From positions 451-18,743 of the forward strand of contig PMJA01000293.1 in the NCBI GenBank assembly GCA_003158415.1: a stretch of 18,293 nucleotides of DNA, given 5' to 3'. Every line of letters begins with the position of its first letter. Position 1 is the first letter of the stretch. The notes beneath the pieces were generated by a model, which saw only the letters and a list, made by a program, of their open reading frames with translations, was not told the origin of the DNA and searched no databases. Positions 16,729 through 18,293 of this stretch are shown here, piece by piece. The DNA comes from Methylobacter sp. (GTDB taxonomy: Bacteria; Pseudomonadota; Gammaproteobacteria; Methylococcales; Methylomonadaceae). The position numbers and the translations under genes were made by a program.

Positions 16729-18293
16729 ATGATGAATCAAGAACACCAACAGTCCCAGCTTAAACAATTAATAGCCAAAGGCAAAATGCAGGGATACCTG
16801 ACTTATGCCGAGGTTAATGATCACTTGCCCAGTGATATTGTTGATCCTGAGCAAATTGAAGACATCATAGGCATGATCAATGAAATGGGCATACAGGTCT
16901 ATGAAACGGCGCCTGATGAAGACTCATTGATTACCGATTCCGCCGCTGTCACTACCGATGACGAAGATGCTGAAGAAGTTGCCGCCCTTGCATCTGTTGA
17001 CAGCGAGTTTGGCAGAACCACAGATCCTGTGCGTATGTACATGCGTGAAATGGGTTCGGTGGAGTTGCTAACGCGCGCCGACGAATTAAAAATTGCCAAG
17101 CGTATTGAAGAAGGGCAGCAACAATTGGTTAAAGCCATTGCCCGATCCTGCGTTGTTGTTGAAAATTTTTTACAGTCATTCGACGCCATTTCCGGCACAG
17201 AGGGCGACGTTCGACTGACCGACTTGATTTCGGGCTTTGTTGATTTAAGCGATGCCGATGATTTGGTCGCCGCCCTGCCCGCCACGGATGTCGCCGATGT
17301 CGCTGAAGAAGCCGCCGGTGCTGAAGACGAACTGAAAGGACTCAATTACGAAGAAGTTCAGGAAAAAGTCGATGCGCTTAAAAAGCAATTAAAAACCGCT
17401 GCGGCCGCCATCAAAAAGCACGGCTATACCAGTGATAAAACGGAAAAAGCCTTTGAAGTATTGGCGGATTTGTTCATGGAATTTAAATGGACGCCGCAAT
17501 ATTTGAAAAAATTAACAGCCATAATTCCTAATGGCGTCGCCATTGTTCGCGAGCAGGAAAAGCTGATTCTGGATATTTTTATTAAAGACGGCGCCATGTC
17601 CCGCAAGGACTTTATTGCCGCATTTACTGAGAACGAATCCAGTTCAGAGTGGCTAGACCACCATTTGAATGGTGGACACAACTACTCGGAAGCCTTGAAA
17701 ATCCGTGAAAAAGAACTCAGAAAAGCGCAAAGGCTATTAGCGGAAATCGAGGCAGAATACGGCCTGACCATTAGCAGCTTAAAAGACATCAACCGGCGCA
17801 TGTCTATCGGTGAAGCCAAAGCAAGGAGGGCGAAAAAAGAAATGATTGAAGCCAACTTAAGGCTGGTTATTTCGATTGCGAAAAAATATACTAATCGGGG
17901 CTTACAGTTTCTGGATTTGATTCAGGAAGGCAATATCGGCTTAATGAAAGCAGTCGATAAATTTGAATACCGTCGGGGCTATAAGTTTTCCACTTATGCA
18001 ACTTGGTGGATCAGGCAGGCCATTACCCGATCCATTGCGGATCAGGCACGAACCATTCGTATTCCGGTGCACATGATCGAAACGATCAATAAATTGAACC
18101 GGATTTCCAGGCAGATATTGCAGGAAATGGGCAGGGAAGCGACGCCCGAAGAATTGGCCGAGCGCATGGAAATGCCCGAAGATAAAGTGCGCAAGGTATT
18201 AAAAATCGCCAAAGAACCGATTTCAATGGAAACGCCTATCGGTGATGATGAAGATTCTCATTTGGGAGATTTCATAGAAGATGCTAAAGTATT
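16729..18293 (+). CDS. rpoD: RNA polymerase primary sigma factor RpoD, partial (3' end off right edge)
   Basis: Housekeeping sigma-70. The frame starts at tandem ATGs (16729 and 16732) and stays open to the edge: about 521 codons of an expected 600 or so. Region 1.1 covers about residues 1-80, ending in an acidic stretch; region 1.2 includes [18 protein letters not shown] (about 98-115); a long non-conserved region rich in acid residues spans about 130-365. Region 2 follows with [20 protein letters not shown], then [20 protein letters not shown] and [16 protein letters not shown] (-10 recognition and melting). Region 3 is under way ([20 protein letters not shown]) when the window ends; region 4 lies outside. 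A GTGAG sequence lies 5-9 bp before the first ATG. It closes the rpsU-yqeY-dnaG-rpoD operon. Confidence 0.97.
   Translation, partial: MMNQEHQQSQLKQLIAKGKMQGYLTYAEVNDHLPSDIVDPEQIEDIIGMINEMGIQVYETAPDEDSLITDSAAVTTDDEDAEEVAALASVDSEFGRTTDPVRMYMREMGSVELLTRADELKIAKRIEEGQQQLVKAIARSCVVVENFLQSFDAISGTEGDVRLTDLISGFVDLSDADDLVAALPATDVADVAEEAAGAEDELKGLNYEEVQEKVDALKKQLKTAAAAIKKHGYTSDKTEKAFEVLADLFMEFKWTPQYLKKLTAIIPNGVAIVREQEKLILDIFIKDGAMSRKDFIAAFTENESSSEWLDHHLNGGHNYSEALKIREKELRKAQRLLAEIEAEYGLTISSLKDINRRMSIGEAKARRAKKEMIEANLRLVISIAKKYTNRGLQFLDLIQEGNIGLMKAVDKFEYRRGYKFSTYATWWIRQAITRSIADQARTIRIPVHMIETINKLNRISRQILQEMGREATPEELAERMEMPEDKVRKVLKIAKEPISMETPIGDDEDSHLGDFIEDAKV

Noticed and set aside
16899..17345. Minus-strand Ser-rich frame opposite rpoD
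   Set aside because: It arises from the acidic non-conserved region of sigma-70 read backwards; no independent support.

Overview
The window looks like a chromosomal stretch of a gammaproteobacterium with moderate GC. The folB-folK / plsY / tsaD / rpsU-yqeY-dnaG-rpoD block in this order and orientation is typical of Pseudomonas-like Gammaproteobacteria. A DUF4390 gene next to an NtrY-type kinase, a class I FBPase and a clan AA protease relic fit a methanotroph-like lineage (Methylococcales), but that taxonomic guess is inference from recalled gene content, not something the sequence proves.

Layout. (1) 1-2192, minus strand: the 5' part of an NtrY-like membrane histidine kinase, cut by the left edge just after its H-box, preceded by a DUF4390 gene that overlaps it by 19 bp. 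(2) 2311-3767, plus strand: a SemiSWEET small sugar transporter, class I fructose-1,6-bisphosphatase, and a 44-codon relic of a clan AA aspartic protease whose ATG overlaps the fbp stop. (3) 3836-9861, plus strand: a nucleotide-sugar cassette. TviB/TviC-type enzymes (UDP-GlcNAc to UDP-GalNAcA), WecB/WecC (UDP-GlcNAc to UDP-ManNAcA), an in-frame deletion scar of GDP-mannose 4,6-dehydratase (gmd), and an intact GDP-L-fucose synthase. No glycosyltransferase, flippase or polymerase is in the window, so this is a precursor-supply module for surface polysaccharide made elsewhere. (4) 9899-12400: a DUF502 membrane protein (minus), a PTR1-like pteridine reductase (plus), and the folate genes folB-folK (minus). 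(5) 12494-14104: plsY (plus) and tsaD (minus), convergent. (6) 14211-18293, plus: the macromolecular-synthesis operon rpsU-yqeY-dnaG-rpoD, with rpoD cut by the right edge.

Nearly everything is a recognisable family. I do not see a new multi-gene system. The most notable observations are the two gene relics: the gmd scar, which keeps its start codon, Shine-Dalgarno and reading frame immediately upstream of fcl, and the protease tail fused to the end of fbp. Others are the paired amino-uronate pathways, a promoter-plus-inverted-repeat leader before wecB, and the catalytic Asp-Tyr-Lys arrangement of the pteridine reductase.
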